From: Papaver somniferum
Taxonomy: Eukaryota; Streptophyta; Magnoliopsida; Ranunculales; Papaveraceae
Reading direction: 5' to 3'
Length of the DNA: 64,000 nucleotides
NCBI RefSeq assembly: GCF_003573695.1
Contig: NC_039363.1
Span: forward strand, 126,277,302 to 126,341,301
Each line of letters begins with the position of its first letter. Positions within the stretch are counted from its first letter, which is position 1. Below the pieces are notes generated by a model that made no database searches, was not told the DNA's origin, and saw nothing but the letters and a program-made list of their open reading frames with translations. The translations under genes and the position numbers were made by a program. Below, piece after piece: positions 46,708-57,485 of the stretch.

Positions 46708-49049
46708 TAAGATAGTGTAGTTGAGCTTAGATCTCTCGGCGTTCATCTCTTGAAGAAGAAGAACTACTAAGGGGATCTTGTGGAACTTCTTCGACAAAAG
46801 GTATGTGGAGACTTGAACTCATCTATCACTTGGAAAGTCTATTTATACTATCTCTTATATTGAGACATAAGTCATGTTACGATATATTTTTATCTATACA
46901 CATTTGAGATTTCTAGCTGAGTATATCTCGCTTACATATTTCTCGAAATATGTGTTAGTAAGCTTTCGCTTCGACCAAGTTCATCTTATATCGTGAGAAA
47001 ATTGCCGAGTAACATCTCAAATGGTTTGTGTGGTACAATCATTTGATGTAGGCTTGGAATGTTTCGATAATGATTATTTCAATATCTTGAAAATTACTTT
47101 GATGCTAATAGTGTGTGAAAACGGCTATTGTCATTATAGAAGAATATTTCAATGATTGAAATAAATAGTTGATGATGTAACCATCTTTGGATATAAGCAT
47201 ATATAGTGTATTCGCACATTAGTGTATAAATTCATAAACCGGGAACCAAGAGTATGCATATGTGTGTATACGAAATTGGTGAAGGAGACAAGATAAGTAT
47301 GCGTACCCGTACACATACTGGCGGAAGTTTTCGAACCGATAATATCTGCTGAGTTTGGGAATTACAAACTCCTAAACTAGTGAGTTTGGAAACTTAACAA
47401 ACTCAAAATCTGGTTGCTTAAGTACGCATACCCGTACGCATACTTAAGCTGGTTACTTTGTCAAATCGATCAGTTCATGAACTTAAACTTTTAAATTATA
47501 AGTAATGCAATCTTCACAAAGTGTGACTATAATGTTCATGATTGATTCAAGTGAATCAAACCGATTTGGTTTCAATTGTGTTTTCTATGCAATTGAACAA
47601 CTCTTTAACTAGTTTCATTTGAGTCATTTGAACTAGTTATGGTTAAAATGAACAAGGTTGATATGAGAGTAATCATATGACTAACCTCGGTTAACTATTT
47701 GTGAACCAACCTGGTGTACACGTTTAGGTACGGTTACATAAACCTAAATGAGGGTATATTTCATTTGTGTGTAACAAGCTAAGTTCGATCTAACGATTGA
47801 AAGATATTAGCCTGGTTGAATCAGGTTTTTCATCTAACGGTGAATATTGAATGCTTTGTTACCAAGGTAACTTGGATTGCAAACCCTAATTTGTAAACTA
47901 TATAAAGGAGAACTCTAGCTACTGGGAAAACTAATCCCCACACCTCATGTGTGTTACTAGTTACATAAATAGAGTCGATTCTCCTTTAACCTTAGGTTTC
48001 TTCTCGAGACCATGTAGGTTAACAACTTGAAGACTTCATTGGGATTGTGAAGCCAGACCCAATTATTATCTTTGTAGTTGCGTGATCTGATCTTGCTGTT
48101 TCTATCGTGTTGAGTGCAATTGAAATAATTGGCTCGAGATTTTATATCTCCGATAGGCAAGATAGAAAAGTAATCACAAACAAACTTCGTCTCATCGTTT
48201 GTGATTCCACAATAACTTGTTTCTCTAGTCGATTAAGTTTATTGTGAGGTGATTGATAATACTAGGTTGTTCTTCGGGAATATAAGTCCGGGTTATCAAT
48301 TGGTTCCTGTTCACCTTGATTTATCAAATGACGGAACAAAAACTCTTGGGTATATCCGTGGGAGACAGATTTATTCAATCCTATAGACTTTTCTGTGTGA
48401 GACAGATTTGTCTATCAAGTCTTCGATTTTTGGGTCGTAGCAACTCTTGTTTGCGGGTGAGATCAACTAAGGGAATCAAGTGCGTAGTATCCTGCTGGGA
48501 TCAGAGACCTAAGGAACACAACTTTATCTTGAATCAGTGTGAGATTGATTAGGATTCAACTACAGTCCAGTCCGAAGTTAATTGGTAGTAGGCTAGTGTC
48601 TGTAGCGGATTAATACAACATGGTGTTCAATCTGGACTAGGTCACAGGGTTTTTCTACATTTTCGGTTTCCTCGTTAACGAAATTCTGGTGTCTGTGTTA
48701 TTTATTTTTCGTATTATATTTTGTTATATAATTGAAATATCAGAGGTTGTGCGTTAAGATTAATCAATTAGAATATCCAACCTTATTGGGTTGTTGATTT
48801 ACATTGATTGACACTTGAACACTGGTCTTTGGTACCGTTCAAGTTACTCCTCTTATTAAATCGGACTCGCAGATTTCTATTTGCTGATTGTGGATTGAAT
48901 TAAGAGTTAGAGATATTAAACTCTTTGACATACTTTATTCTAGATTGAGTCTGACTGTCTAGTTGATTCTCTAGAAAGTGTATTGGAGTAAGTGCTCTCA
49001 GATTTCCAAAAAAATTGTTGAGTGTGGTTGTTAGACCCCCGCATCTTCA
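46708..49049 (+). mobile_element. LTR-A, 5'-truncated, 3' LTR of the plus-strand element
   Basis: From GATAGTGTAGTTGAGC it matches 31260 onward, including palindromic U3 units (near 47298 and 47420) and a TATATAAA at 47899-47906. It continues through a U5 shared with 36300-37228. It ends ...GCATCTTCA at 49049. Its U3 is unrelated to that of the putative 5' LTR at 34775. Confidence 0.75.
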
Positions 49050-49138
49050 GAGACTGGTAGTTTTGTGGGACTTTGTTGCAGAGTTATGGCTCAGTTTAGA
49101 AGCTACAGATGATGCTAGACAATTGAGTTGGTCAGAGT

Positions 49139-49420
49139 TGTTAGAGCATCTGGTTGACCCACCAAGCGTTGGTATGTCAAGTTTGGTTGTCATATTTTAG
49201 TATCAAACTCAATTACAGTAGCTTGATTAAATATACTAGAGTCAACTTCGTTTAGGTTAGACTGGAAAGTCTAGGAATGTTGAGACATACAAGTATTACT
49301 CTAAAGATCATGAAGGCGTATCGACTACAATGAAGACATCATCGTTCCACATGAGGTTAGTGATACTGAATTGATTTGTTTCCATTCCTATCGTTACTTT
49401 CAAGTCATTTAAGATTTAAA
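49139..49420 (+). mobile_element. LTR-A start fragment (34775-type U3)
   Basis: TGTTAGAGCATCTGGTTG followed by CACCAAGCGTTGGTATGTCA matches 34775 onward for ~280 bp, then similarity is lost. The 90 bp between 49049 and 49139 is unassigned. Confidence 0.7.
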
Positions 49421-50319
49421 ACAAGCATTCACTCCATTTCATTTTAGTTTTTCATTTGAGTAACACCTGCAATACCATCTCGGGATTCACTCCCACCAGC
49501 AAAACCTTTAGCTTTAGCCACTCATACATGTCTGAAATCAATTTAACACCCACCAAAAAAACCGCTAAATCCTTGTACTCAACTCAGTCATAAATTTTAA
49601 AACAAAACTCAATTTTTATATCAACCCAATTCCTTTTAACTCAAGATATACCTAAAGCACAACTACAACTTCAATCCATACTCAATTCAAATCCTAATTC
49701 CATTATCAACCACACATACTTAATAATATAATTGAATAATTACTGATCTAACTTAGAAAGTAAATTACCTCCAAGACCGTTCAACTCAACCAATAGTAAT
49801 CGAATTCGTCAAACCTTGACTCCTTGAATTCAATTAATTCCACTACCATAATCAATTTTTTCTTCTAAATCATTTCTGAACATTCTATGAAACCCTAACC
49901 CTTCAACTAGTGATCGGTCATGAATTCCATTTCAACTACAAAACAGGTTTTGCAAGTCTACTTCCTTAAACTATGATTATGAAATTGCTTTAAAACATTA
50001 TTCCAATGTATGAATTCATTCTAGAAGTTCGAGACACTAAATAATGACAAACTACCAATTACTGCAATGTTGAAAACACGAAGTCCATAGATAAACCATA
50101 TTTCGTAACTCCATATACTCAAGTAGAAACCATTAGTATATCATTCCTTAATGATACTTTGATCTTAGTATAATGACCAAGTCACCAATAGTAAAGTCAC
50201 TGTAAACAAACTTTACTTAGTATGTTGTGTTTTTAATAAATACTGACTTGAATGAACAGATGATAAAAATTTAACAAGTCAAGTATGTTGTTAAAACAGG
50301 CGCCTCCGGATTTTGGAAC
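49421..50319. other. AC-rich DNA, no gene recognised
   Basis: About 900 bp, strongly A/C-biased on this strand. I found no supported frame or splice pattern. It lies between two fragments of the same LTR family in opposite orientation, so it may be LTR U3 or captured DNA. Confidence 0.35.
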
Positions 50320-50605
50320 TAAATTTGACATCCAAACTTGACATACCAATGCTATAATAATCTTCCCCTTTGTCAATTTTAGTGACAAAACTCTTTACAT
50401 ATTGAGAATAAAAGAATCAAAAGACAAATGTATTACATTACAAACTTTTTGTTTATTCAATCTTCATACTCTTGATTCCAATTTCCTACAGAACTTTTGC
50501 CCCACAACTATTCAAAAATAAAAGCCGTTGTTGAAGCATTGAATAACAAAAACTTTACTCTTCCCAAAGGTGAGATAGGCATATATTCAGTCCGAACATA
50601 ATTGT
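50320..50605 (-). mobile_element. Family-A 3' end fragment: internal tail, PPT and LTR start, inverted
   Basis: On the minus strand it reads GCCTATCTCACCTTTGGG ... GTCACTAAAATTGACAAAGG, then GGAAGATTAT and a GCATTGGTATGTCAAGTTT LTR start. This matches 34570-34830 in order. Confidence 0.7.
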
Positions 50606-50628
50606 TACTCAATCTGTAATATGTAATA

Positions 50629-50698
50629 CTCCCTCTGTCCTTAAATAGATGACCTAGTTCAAGCTTGTGCAATTATTAAGGTAAGGAGGATAGGGGAG
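50629..50698. mobile_element. Small Stowaway-like MITE
   Basis: CTCCCTCTGTCCTTAAATAG at the left and, inverted, CTCCCCTATCCTCC at the right, flanked by TA on both sides. Matches the Tc1/mariner-type Stowaway consensus (CTCCCTCCGT...). Only 70 bp, so probably an internally deleted copy. Confidence 0.55.
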
Positions 50699-50880
50699 TA
50701 TGTTTAAGTGTTTTTTACAATTATAGCCTTATGGATATAACTAGTAAAATTTAGAAATGATTCATCTCTCAAACTATACCATGAATATTCACAAACTTTA
50801 TACCATTAAAAACCATTTTAAAACACCTACTTAAAGAATATAAACATAAACATATATAAACATGACTATCAAATTATACA

Positions 50881-51515
50881 TGTTAGAGCATTGCACGGTC
50901 GAACTCACAAGTGTTGTTATCTCAAGCGTGTTGTCAAATTTAGTTGTCAAAACTATATATTGATTTCTAGTCTACAATTAATTAAGTCTCGGTCTAGGAT
51001 AGAGGTAGTTGAGAATCGAACCAGTCATCATTTGCGTTCTACAGTTTGAAGGCGAAGTCAATCGAAGCTTTTGGAGAACTTCATTAACAAAAGGTAAGTG
51101 AAGACTGAACCACCTATTTCTCAAGTTATATTCACTTTTCGATCCTTGATATATTTGTCGCATAACTATTTAGACTAGCTTGCATAGACAAGAATTTCGA
51201 GAACTAATTATTTAGTTTACGAATTTCTCGAAATATAATGATTAAGCTTAATGAACATTTGTTCATACTTGATAAATTTTGGTGGAGAACAATTTATTAT
51301 TCGGAACCAAATCATGATTCAAGTTTATCATTCGAAAATATCCTGAAACAGTGATATGTGTCATTGATGATATTCGGGAATGTTTCGAATTGATTTAGAG
51401 AAAAATATAAAATTACTATATTCAGAATACAAGACAGTGTTATCAATCTTACAAACTAAGATAACTGTTATACGTCTGAAGACGTATTATATGTACTCAT
51501 ACACGTAGCGGAGTA
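50881..51515 (+). mobile_element. LTR-A U3 fragment, third U3 type
   Basis: TGTTAGAGCATTGCACGGTC start. It is near-identical in layout to the inverted fragment 23848-24490 up to the CGTAGCGGAG motif. Downstream come TACGCATATTTGTATGCA and GGTATACGTATCCGTATGC, palindrome-like units comparable to the U3 repeats of other copies. The LTR probably continues beyond 51515, but I cannot fix its end. Confidence 0.75.
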
Positions 51516-52759
51516 ATTATATATCGACTTACAAATTTGTGTGATACGCATATTTGTATGCACATCATGGGAAAATCTGTTTGTTTCTTGATCCGGATAG
51601 GTATACGTATCCGTATGCAAACCATTTTGGAACTGTGGTTAAGTGATGTGATTTTATATAGTGGTAAATAAGATTCGTTCAACTCAGACTTGATGACATT
51701 CGATTTCAGATTAAAAAATAAAAACAAGGAAAATATTTACACAAGATTGTCACGATAACAAGAGATACTAGGACTTTGGATTCCACCATTAATCACATTC
51801 AATTGGTTCATATAATGACTCATAAAAATTCGATCTCTTTCATTGACTCTTTTCTTTGCAAGGTAGATTTCTAAAACATCAGATGTAAATCATAAGCATG
51901 GATTATCAAAAGTTCTTAAGACTAAGCGCAACCCATCAAACTAAATCACAACAAATCAAGAAAAATCATAAATCAATTGGATTGCAAAAAGTCATAGAGA
52001 ATCAAATATAGTTACCAAACAATTGTGAAATAAGGCTTCCTCCGTTGTCCCAGTGATGGGGTTTAGCTCATTAGGATCAAAACACTCTTAAAAGATAGAA
52101 ACATATCTCAAAAGTGCTCGCGAAGAAGAAAAGGATGAAATAAACAAATTAGTGAATCTGTAACATTTATAAGTGTTAGAAGTCACTGTTACAATTTATA
52201 AGACTGTAGAAGAACGATAGTTTAGTGGTGTAGCAGAACTACGACTGTCTGTGTTGGTCCAATGTTCTTCGTCTCCTTCTTCTTCAGCAGCAGCATGGTA
52301 CTTTCATGTAACCCTGATTTTCGCCTCTGCAGCCTCCCTAAACGGGAAAAATACGGTTTAGTCCAAAAGTCAGTCCAAAAATACGACTTAGTCCAACCCG
52401 AGTCAACTAGGAACAAATTAGTCCAAAATATGGCTAATAACCCTTATCGTTTACAATTTAGTCCAAATATTTATAGTTTGGTCCTTAGTGACTTACGATG
52501 ATGTCAACAATTTTAATTAACATAAAAATAATTAAAAAAACAATTTATCTTTTGGACCTTTTGTCAAAAATTCGCAAACTTTATATATTCGGAAAATTCT
52601 TTCCGAGCTCGATAAAAAGAGTACCCTTATGACCATATAATTTTTATTTTTTAAATATCTTAGTTTACACTGGTGTAAGGCATATACACATCTACAAAAT
52701 TCCAAAAAGTCCAACGACAAGACAAGGTGCACCGGTTTGTACACCACATACAACTCCAT
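51516..52759. other. Probable LTR remainder and repeat debris, no gene
   Basis: AT-rich. At 52340-52480 there is a cluster of about six (T)TTAGTCCAAAA motifs and variants. Nothing else recognised. Confidence 0.35.
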
Positions 52760-52883
52760 CTAAGCACCACTAACAAGCATGCTATTCAAATCTAATACAA
52801 ACCACTTTTTCTGTTGAGAAGTATCCTTCCTCTCAGTAACCTTGAATGTACCGTATACCTGCAATGGAATCCCAACAGAGCCA
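52760..52883 (-). CDS. Candidate last coding exon of an unidentified host gene
   Basis: On the minus strand an acceptor (TTTTGCAG) at 52884 opens a frame GSVGIPLQVYGTFKVTERKD followed by QQKKWFVLDLNSMLVSGA and a TAG at 52760-52762. The composition is that of a conserved folded protein, unlike the surrounding DNA. I do not recognise the family. The first base completes a codon from the previous exon. The exon at 53396-53489 does not splice to it in a compatible phase, so another exon or an alternative donor is needed. Confidence 0.45.
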
Positions 52884-53395
52884 CTGCAAAAGCATTACAA
52901 AAAAGATCCCCACTCAGATTAAGCACAGGGCAAACTGTTTAAGATAAAAAAAACTTAGTGAGACTAATGCAAATGTGCATTAAAAAGACCAAAGTAAGGC
53001 ATGATCAGTTCAACAATCACAACATGACTAGTAATATGAGACCACTACATCAAAAATCCACAATGAGACTAATAATTTCCAGAATGTTTATGTATCAGGA
53101 CACTGTTTTAAATCGAGGTCTTTCACTTTTCATGGGATATTTTCCAGCCCAACATTTTGACATGGTATTTCTTAATTATAACTAGTGTGACTTCTTTTTC
53201 GGATGTTATCTTATATTTTGACTTGATTTTAGAAGATTTGTCATTTGTGCCAGATGCAACCAACAACAACATGAATTCTAAAAAAGCATAGATACAAATA
53301 AGAACTCCACTTCATGCTCAGGATAAATTGTAGGTCGTATGCACTGTCTGAAAAAAACATAATAAATAAAAAATTCCAGCGCAAGAACTACTCAC
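52884..53395 (-). other. Intronic sequence with one open lysine-rich stretch
   Basis: Between the two candidate exons. A minus-strand frame at about 53090-53277, after a TTTTTTTAG acceptor, contains SGTNDKSSKIKSKYKITSEK. It may be an exon, but its phase does not fit the neighbour, so I leave it as intron. Confidence 0.25.
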
Positions 53396-53489
53396 AGTAT
53401 TCACATTCATTTATTTTGTATGTCTCCACTGAAGCGCACATCTGTCCTGAGCTGGGTTCTGCCTTGTTTAGCTCTTTCTTTTCCTTTTC
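53396..53489 (-). CDS. Candidate internal exon of the same minus-strand gene
   Basis: Flanked by TATCTAG acceptor and GTGAGT donor on the minus strand. One frame is open: EKEKKELNKAEPSSGQMC then ASVETYKINECEY. Charged, linker-like composition. The assignment to the same gene as the neighbours is by position and strand only. Confidence 0.35.
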
Positions 53490-53739
53490 CTAGATAAAAA
53501 AAAAAGTCCCCGCAGTATTATATGAGACGATTAAGAAATATCAATGCACTGGTTTAAATATATTCAATCGCAGTTTAACAAAGTGTTTGACATTTCACCA
53601 AAATAGATGAAATCTAGGACAGAAAAAAATTAAATCAAGTAAAACTTCTCAAACATTATTATTGGTGTAGGAAAATCATACAAACTCCACAGATATCTGC
53701 GCGTAAATGTTAAGATCCATCTAAAGTAGAAAGCAAATA

Positions 53740-53855
53740 TGTACAATTGTACGTATTATAGGCACAAAAACATGTACACTTGCAATACAAGTGCACCAAT
53801 ATGTACGCTTGAAATACAAGTGCACTAATATGTACACTTAAGAAGGATGGTAACT
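53740..53855. repeat. GTACACTT(G/A)...ACAAGTGCA repeats (intronic)
   Basis: Copies of ATGTACACTTGCAATACAAG and CAAGTGCACTAATATGTACA, ~35-bp period, each imperfectly palindromic. Related clusters lie at 54075-54175, 54597-54690 and 62522-62625. Confidence 0.65.
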
Positions 53856-54814
53856 TAATTTCCAAGAGACATTGTCAAGCTAAATCGTCAACTCTAAAAA
53901 CCATTCACTGCTAGAATAAAGCATCCTTTATTTCATTTCAAAGATCATTAGGCTTACACAGTATCATTCTTCTGAGCATTATGTAAGACTGAACTAAGAT
54001 TAGACCAAAGAGACCAGCATATTATAATTATGAAACATACCTCTCTTTGTCAGCAAGGATAATCATTCAAGTCGATTGTACAACTATATACACATTAAAA
54101 ATCAATATGTGTACAATTATGTACACATTAACAAACACATGTGTACAACTATGTACACATTAACAATCAATAACAAAATGTAATAGCATCGGCTTAATAT
54201 TCCATGATGCCATTACTGAAATTTGAATGAGTTATACCTACTGTTGATTTTCCACGCATTGATTTATTTAATTCTAAATATTATAGTTCATGTACAGAAA
54301 CATGGCTAACTATAGTGAAACATATGATTCTTGTGGTGACAGTCAATATGCAGAATAAATATCAAAACATCACTGATAGATCAGAATCATTTCGGGAAGT
54401 ACTCCTGATTCAGTTAAGATGACAAAATACAAGGTTACAAATTTGTAAACAAACTTGTAGACATTACGCATAATATAAAATACTTGAAGTACTCAAATAA
54501 GGGCATAACACCTAGAAATTGAATTACTATCTGACTGATAATAAAATCTAGAAATATTCAAATACTATGGTAACTAATTGTAGCTTAAACTATAACTGGT
54601 GTACAAGCATATACACCTCATATAACAAACACAAAGTGCACTTTTATGTGCACCGCGTATAAAGGTGTACAAGAAAATACACCTATTACAATACGGTGAA
54701 CTAATGACGTGACCTGCATAGAGAATCATAATAACATCATTACAACACACACCTCAATGCAGCACATAAAAATCATTGAGAATCTCCCAAATTAAGTATC
54801 TGCGAGAGACGCGC
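53856..54814. other. Intron DNA left of the LTR element, with GTGTACA clusters
   Basis: No exon supported. It holds the GTGTACAACTATGTACACAT array at 54075-54175 (three units, ~32-bp period) and a weaker group at 54597-54690 (GTGTACAAGnnnATACACC). Otherwise AT-rich. Confidence 0.5.
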
Positions 54815-56354
54815 TGATAGACGCATTTATGTGTCTAATTTGTCCTCAATGTTTCGTATTGTTGGTACTCGTTTTCGTCCTTAATATGGTGTTTTGTGTA
54901 TTTTTAGGTATTTTTGGAAAATAAATATTGTTGGAAAAATTGGCTCGAAAAATCACTCGGAACACCCCCGGAGGACACTTGCTATACGAAGCCCAGATTT
55001 GGCTAAGGAGCACCCCCAAAAAGGCAGATGTTATTCGCACCACACAGCTGGTTAGGGGGACACCATCTTCTTCATTTGAAACTTAAAAATTGGCGGGAAA
55101 AATGTGGCAGCTCTCTGAGAATGTTTCGATCGAAATTTGAAGATGTTCTAGGTGGACTAAAGGGCTGAAACTTCATGGGTAGTTGTGATATGTCATAAAA
55201 GAGCTGGTATGGGTGTTTGTTTCGATCAAATTTGGCTGGAAAATCCGTGACAAGGAATCAGGGCAGCCCGTGCATGAGAAGAATAGTTCACGGGTTTTGG
55301 AAGATTTATGTGTGTTCTGCTCGTGTATGATGACTCTAGCAACACTCTGGACCGTGAAGAAGATAAATGAGGAGATTTTGCAGCTGTAGAAACACGTGAG
55401 AAGCTAAAACAGGGAAGAAAATATTCCTAGAATATTTTTCTTCACTGCCGAGTTTAATGAAAATTTGTGAGAGTTATGGCGTGATATTTTGATGTTGTTG
55501 AGTATATATAGGGTGAGGGGATCATAGAGAAGTGAGGGGGAGAGATTGGGAGAAGTTTAGAGCACCACAGAGTCAAAAAAATCGAATTTGCAGAGAGACC
55601 ACCTGCTGCTGCTACTGCCATTGAAGAACACTGAAGAACACGAAGAACGGACCTGCACCAGCAGTCGTTTTCCTACAGTAATAACGACTCACACCTGTGG
55701 GTCGTACATCAGGCAGACTTATTTGCTACAGCGTTTGCGACACAGCTGCAGCAGTCTTATTTTGTCACTGAGGGTCGTAGTTCTCTGGTTTGTAACAAAT
55801 ATAATTCTTACAAACCCGGTTTTATTGTATTTCTCATATTCTCATCATTTGTAAACCATTTTTGAGCATCAATGAAATTCTTTGAGAGGTTTTCCAACAT
55901 GATGAGCGGCTAATTCTCTCGTAACCAAGACAATGGATGAAGCTATTCACACATGAACAATGGGTAACTATTTCATTTTCTCTAATATTTAATTATAATT
56001 CACTCAATCACTGCTTTTGCAGAGTTCTTAAAAGTTTACATAATTTTCTTCATTAGTTGTGATTCAATTAGATAGGTTATGCTTTGGTTAGATAATCTAT
56101 GCTTAAGGGATACAATTAATTTTTGAGAATATGTTTGATTATTTGTGGATTAAGAAATAAAGGATTAAAAGGATAATTAGAGTTATGAAATATTTGACAT
56201 CATTCATGTGTAATAGTGAATTCTAGTGTCTTGGTTACCTTTCGCCCACTTTGTTAATATTTTTGTATATAATTTTATTAAATCTTTAAATTTAATCTTC
56301 ACAAGTCCGAGAGTTTGAACCTCATTACTGCAACAACAATCAAAATTTATATCA
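54815..56354 (+). repeat. 5' LTR (1540 bp)
   Basis: TG...CA ends, TATATATA at 55503-55510. It matches 60184-61721 throughout. A conserved 88-codon frame after the TATA box (55588-55854) is present in both LTRs but lies in the leader and is probably not a gene. Confidence 0.93.
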
Positions 56355-56357
56355 TTT

Positions 56358-56440
56358 TGGCGCCGCTGCCGGGGATTTGTCCTTAGGTAGAATTTTACCC
56401 AAGATCTCACCGCTATCATTTTGGCGCCGCCGACGCGGAT
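56358..56440 (+). promoter_or_regulatory. Primer-binding site (tRNA-Asp) with a decayed tandem duplicate
   Basis: TGGCGCCGCTGCCGGGGA at 56358-56375 matches the complement of the plant tRNA-Asp 3' end except one base. A 64-bp block including it is repeated, so a second, degenerate site (TGGCGCCGCCGACGCGGA) starts at 56422. Both are followed by TTTGTnCTTAGGTAGAATTTT. Confidence 0.85.
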
Positions 56441-57485
56441 TTGTGCTTAGGTAGAATTTTTAGGTTTTTTTTTTATTTCATTTGTTCTTTTTACGTTTCT
56501 TTTGGTGTGTCTTTGTATTACAGGTTTGAAGTTGGATACTAAAGACTTGGAATCAAAGCTTAAAGCTAAAAGAGAAAGAAAAAGACAACGCAAAAAAAAA
56601 AGAGCGAAAGAAAAAATTAAAAAAAAGAGAGAAGAATTTTTTTTTTTTAGAGACCTTCCATTTTTTGTAATTATTATTATTATTTTTTTTTTTTTTTTTC
56701 TTTTGCACTTTATTTGGACTTTGGACTTGGACAATTATTTTATTTTTTTAAACCCTAAGGAAGGGTACATTAAATATAAAATGTTTGCAGGGAAGGACGA
56801 CGATTACAATATCGTCTCGGCCCCTCGGGTTCGCACATGACATAGGAGTCGTGGCCCGAGTCGACTTCAGCGGTTCTGCGCCCGTCTGGTACGGGAGGTA
56901 AGCTTTCGAAACACCCGCGAATCCCCTGTCAGCGGGTTTATTGTATGCCTTAAGGTGAATATATGCTGAGGATTTGAATACGGTTGTTTTAATTTCCTAG
57001 TAAAGGGCAAGGCCTGGCCAAATTAAGATAAGGACTCGGATTTCATCACCGTTTCCTTCTTGCCCGCTTTAGGAAAACGAAACCAAACGCGAACCTAAGC
57101 TTAAAATTTTGACTAGAACGAGACCTATAGGGTAACGAGCTTAGTAGGAAAGTCGTTCGAAAAATATTGGTTACTCTTTTAGCATACTTCGAAGTTCATG
57201 ATGGTTTCTGAGTTGAATGCGTGACTGCGCCGCCTTGTGATAGCGGTGAGGCCTTGGGTATCAAAGCTCCACTGAGCTTCCCTCGCCTCAATTCAACTTA
57301 CTTTGACTCGGATTGATTCCAGAGGGTTTGCTTAAATTGTAACGAATTCCCTTTCGAAGGATTAGAAGCTGGTCTAGAAACAATCTAAGTGGAGCCATCA
57401 TGCTTGTTGTTTGCTAGATTTTATAGGTTTGATTTGGTCGAGTCAGCCTTGTTTGTGATTGTGTAGAATTCCCTTGCAATTAAGA
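56441..57485 (+). other. Leader of the internal region, no gene
   Basis: Contains a purine-rich run with its pyrimidine partner (about 56560-56700). It also has GGTACGGGAGGTAAGC, which may be a splice donor, and TTGTGTAG at 57461-57468, which may be an acceptor before the ATG at 57486. The Lys/Arg/Glu frame at 56502-56640 is low complexity and I do not call it. Confidence 0.5.

Noticed and set aside
55588..55854. 88-codon frame present in both LTRs (also 60955-61221)
   Set aside because: Conserved only because LTRs are copies of each other; lies in the LTR leader and resembles nothing known.
56502..56840. 112-codon Lys/Arg/Glu-rich then Phe-rich frame
   Set aside because: Direct translation of a purine run followed by its T-rich partner; low complexity.
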